A stretch of 64,000 nucleotides of DNA from Bradyrhizobium sp. MOS002 (GTDB taxonomy: Bacteria; Pseudomonadota; Alphaproteobacteria; Rhizobiales; Xanthobacteraceae), in the NCBI RefSeq assembly GCF_003020115.1, contig NZ_PYFX01000001.1:883501-947500 (forward strand), in the 5' to 3' direction. Position 1 is the first letter of the stretch; the number at the start of each line of letters is the position of its first letter. A program made the position numbers and the translations under genes. The notes below the pieces were generated by a model. The model worked only from the letters and a program-made list of their open reading frames with translations. It had not been told where the DNA came from and searched no databases. This document shows, one piece after another, positions 63,312 through 64,000 of the stretch.

Positions 63312-64000
63312 CTATTTGATCGGCGGACGCGGCAGGACGGCCTCGCCGGCTTCGAGCCGGTAGACATGGTCGAGCGAATACCAGGGCGTCGCGACGTCGC
63401 GCCCGGTCGGATGCGGCGTGTCATGGCGCAGGAACTTGCCGACCAGTGCCTTCGTCACGCCGAACTGCACGTCGCTATCGATATGCGGATCGGCGGGGTC
63501 GTAGACCTGCGAGATCAACACCTTGAATCCGGGCTTGAAGACCAACGCGTGCAGGTGCGCGGGACGATAGGGATGCCGGCTCTGCGCCTCCAGGAGGCGG
63601 CCGACCACGCCGTCGGTCGGAATGGGATAGCCGATCATCATCACGGAGCGGAAAGAGAAGCCTCCGTCCTGGTCGGTCGTAAACTTGCCGCGCAGGTTCA
63701 TGTCGGCCTGCTCGGGGTCCTGGTTTTCATAGAGACCAACCGGCGACGCGTGCCAGACGTCGACCTCGGCGCCGGCGACGGGACGGCCGTCCTTGTCCAC
63801 AACGCGGCCGTTGACGAACAGCGGCGCGCCCGGCGTCTCGGAGCGGACGATCGATCCGCCATTTTCCACCCGCGGCGAATTCAGCCGCCAGAACGGCCCG
63901 AGCAGCGACTGGTCGGTTTCCGTGTTGCCCTGATCGCCATTGTTCAGCAGGCACACCAGCGACGAGACGCCGAGCGAGCCTGCCAACAGCACGACCTCGT
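63312..64000 (-). CDS. Intradiol ring-cleavage dioxygenase (catechol/hydroxyquinol type), partial
   Basis: The C-terminal 229 or so residues of an intradiol dioxygenase; the frame stays open to the window edge, so the N-terminal helical domain lies outside. Iron ligands: Tyr in GLYENQDP, Tyr in GYPIP and the His pair in RPAHLHALVF. LLGPFWRL replaces the LGPFY of catechol 1,2-dioxygenases, and the presence of the N-terminal linker points to the hydroxyquinol/catechol branch rather than a PcaH paralogue. It is on the same strand as pcaHG but 91 bases upstream, with a separate promoter for pcaHG between. Confidence 0.85.
   Translation of the reverse strand, partial: EVVLLAGSLGVSSLVCLLNNGDQGNTETDQSLLGPFWRLNSPRVENGGSIVRSETPGAPLFVNGRVVDKDGRPVAGAEVDVWHASPVGLYENQDPEQADMNLRGKFTTDQDGGFSFRSVMMIGYPIPTDGVVGRLLEAQSRHPYRPAHLHALVFKPGFKVLISQVYDPADPHIDSDVQFGVTKALVGKFLRHDTPHPTGRDVATPWYSLDHVYRLEAGEAVLPRPPIK

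Noticed and set aside
1..64000. CRISPR array, prophage or integrative element
   Set aside because: No regularly spaced direct repeats, no integrase, phage or conjugation genes were seen; gene content and composition look uniform.
1..64000. tRNA or rRNA genes
   Set aside because: I looked through the gaps between genes for cloverleaf-like GC stems with the TTCGA-type loop and saw none; a tRNA search program would settle this.

Overview
The window is chromosomal-looking, high-GC DNA from an alphaproteobacterium, most likely a Bradyrhizobium of the B. japonicum/diazoefficiens group. Support for this: the amino acid:carrier-protein ligase cluster (28743-32559) has the gene order I remember for the bsl6282-blr6283-blr6284 region of B. 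diazoefficiens (from memory, not searched); class GN sortase, urea/amide transporter, PcaHG and MtnAP genes are all of rhizobial type; and several families of palindromic intergenic repeats recur as they do in Bradyrhizobium genomes. I see no phage, IS element, CRISPR array, rRNA or tRNA.

Layout. 1-7.5 kb: a VIT/vWA sortase-target protein and its class GN sortase, a GT2 glycosyltransferase, an ADP-forming acyl-CoA synthetase and an MCE/MlaD lipid-transport protein. 7.5-10.6 kb: an autotransporter. 10.8-23.0 kb: a coherent amide/urea nitrogen-scavenging locus. It has an eight-gene leftward operon (urtA/fmdD, urtB, urtC, urtD, urtE, formamidase fmdA, zinc-ribbon fmdB, aliphatic amidase amiE), read divergently from a two-gene regulatory operon. 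That regulatory operon encodes a 1123-residue hybrid histidine kinase whose N-terminus is an NCS1 (CodB-like) permease followed by a cysteine cluster, overlapping a LuxR-type response regulator. This is the best candidate for an unusual system. 23-28.5 kb: a Baeyer-Villiger monooxygenase, a secreted S1 protease, a HAD phosphatase and the methionine-salvage pair mtnA-mtnP. 28.7-32.6 kb: carrier protein, acyl-CoA dehydrogenase, aminoacyl:carrier-protein ligase (a SerRS-like enzyme that charges a protein instead of tRNA) and a GNAT-like protein. 32.7-37.3 kb: two convergent GGDEF/EAL proteins. 37.5-43.2 kb: small and hypothetical proteins, rpmF, mtgA, farnesyl diphosphate synthase, a DUF1345 protein and a caspase-like protein. 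43.4-53.1 kb: GFA protein, NTF2-like protein, class A beta-lactamase, Na+/H+ antiporter, then a leftward group (TauD-type and Rieske oxygenases, cell-wall amidase) and a leftward zur-DMT exporter-ispG group. 53.2-56.5 kb: a MarR-EmrA-EmrB efflux operon. 56.6-64 kb: an aminoglycoside-phosphotransferase-fold kinase, two paralogous chemoreceptors (one with a C-terminal PilZ domain), protocatechuate 3,4-dioxygenase pcaHG, and a further intradiol dioxygenase cut by the window edge.

How the parts work together. The amide locus can import short-chain amides or urea, hydrolyse amides to ammonia plus a carboxylate, and sense a small molecule through a transporter-shaped sensor. A candidate sigma-54 promoter lies before the kinase, an inverted repeat lies in the divergent promoter region, and two strong stem-loops separate the binding-protein gene from the permease genes. 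Protocatechuate cleavage, aromatic-type oxygenases, efflux and chemoreceptors fit a soil, plant-associated life. All functions here are read from sequence motifs and remembered families; no database search was run.
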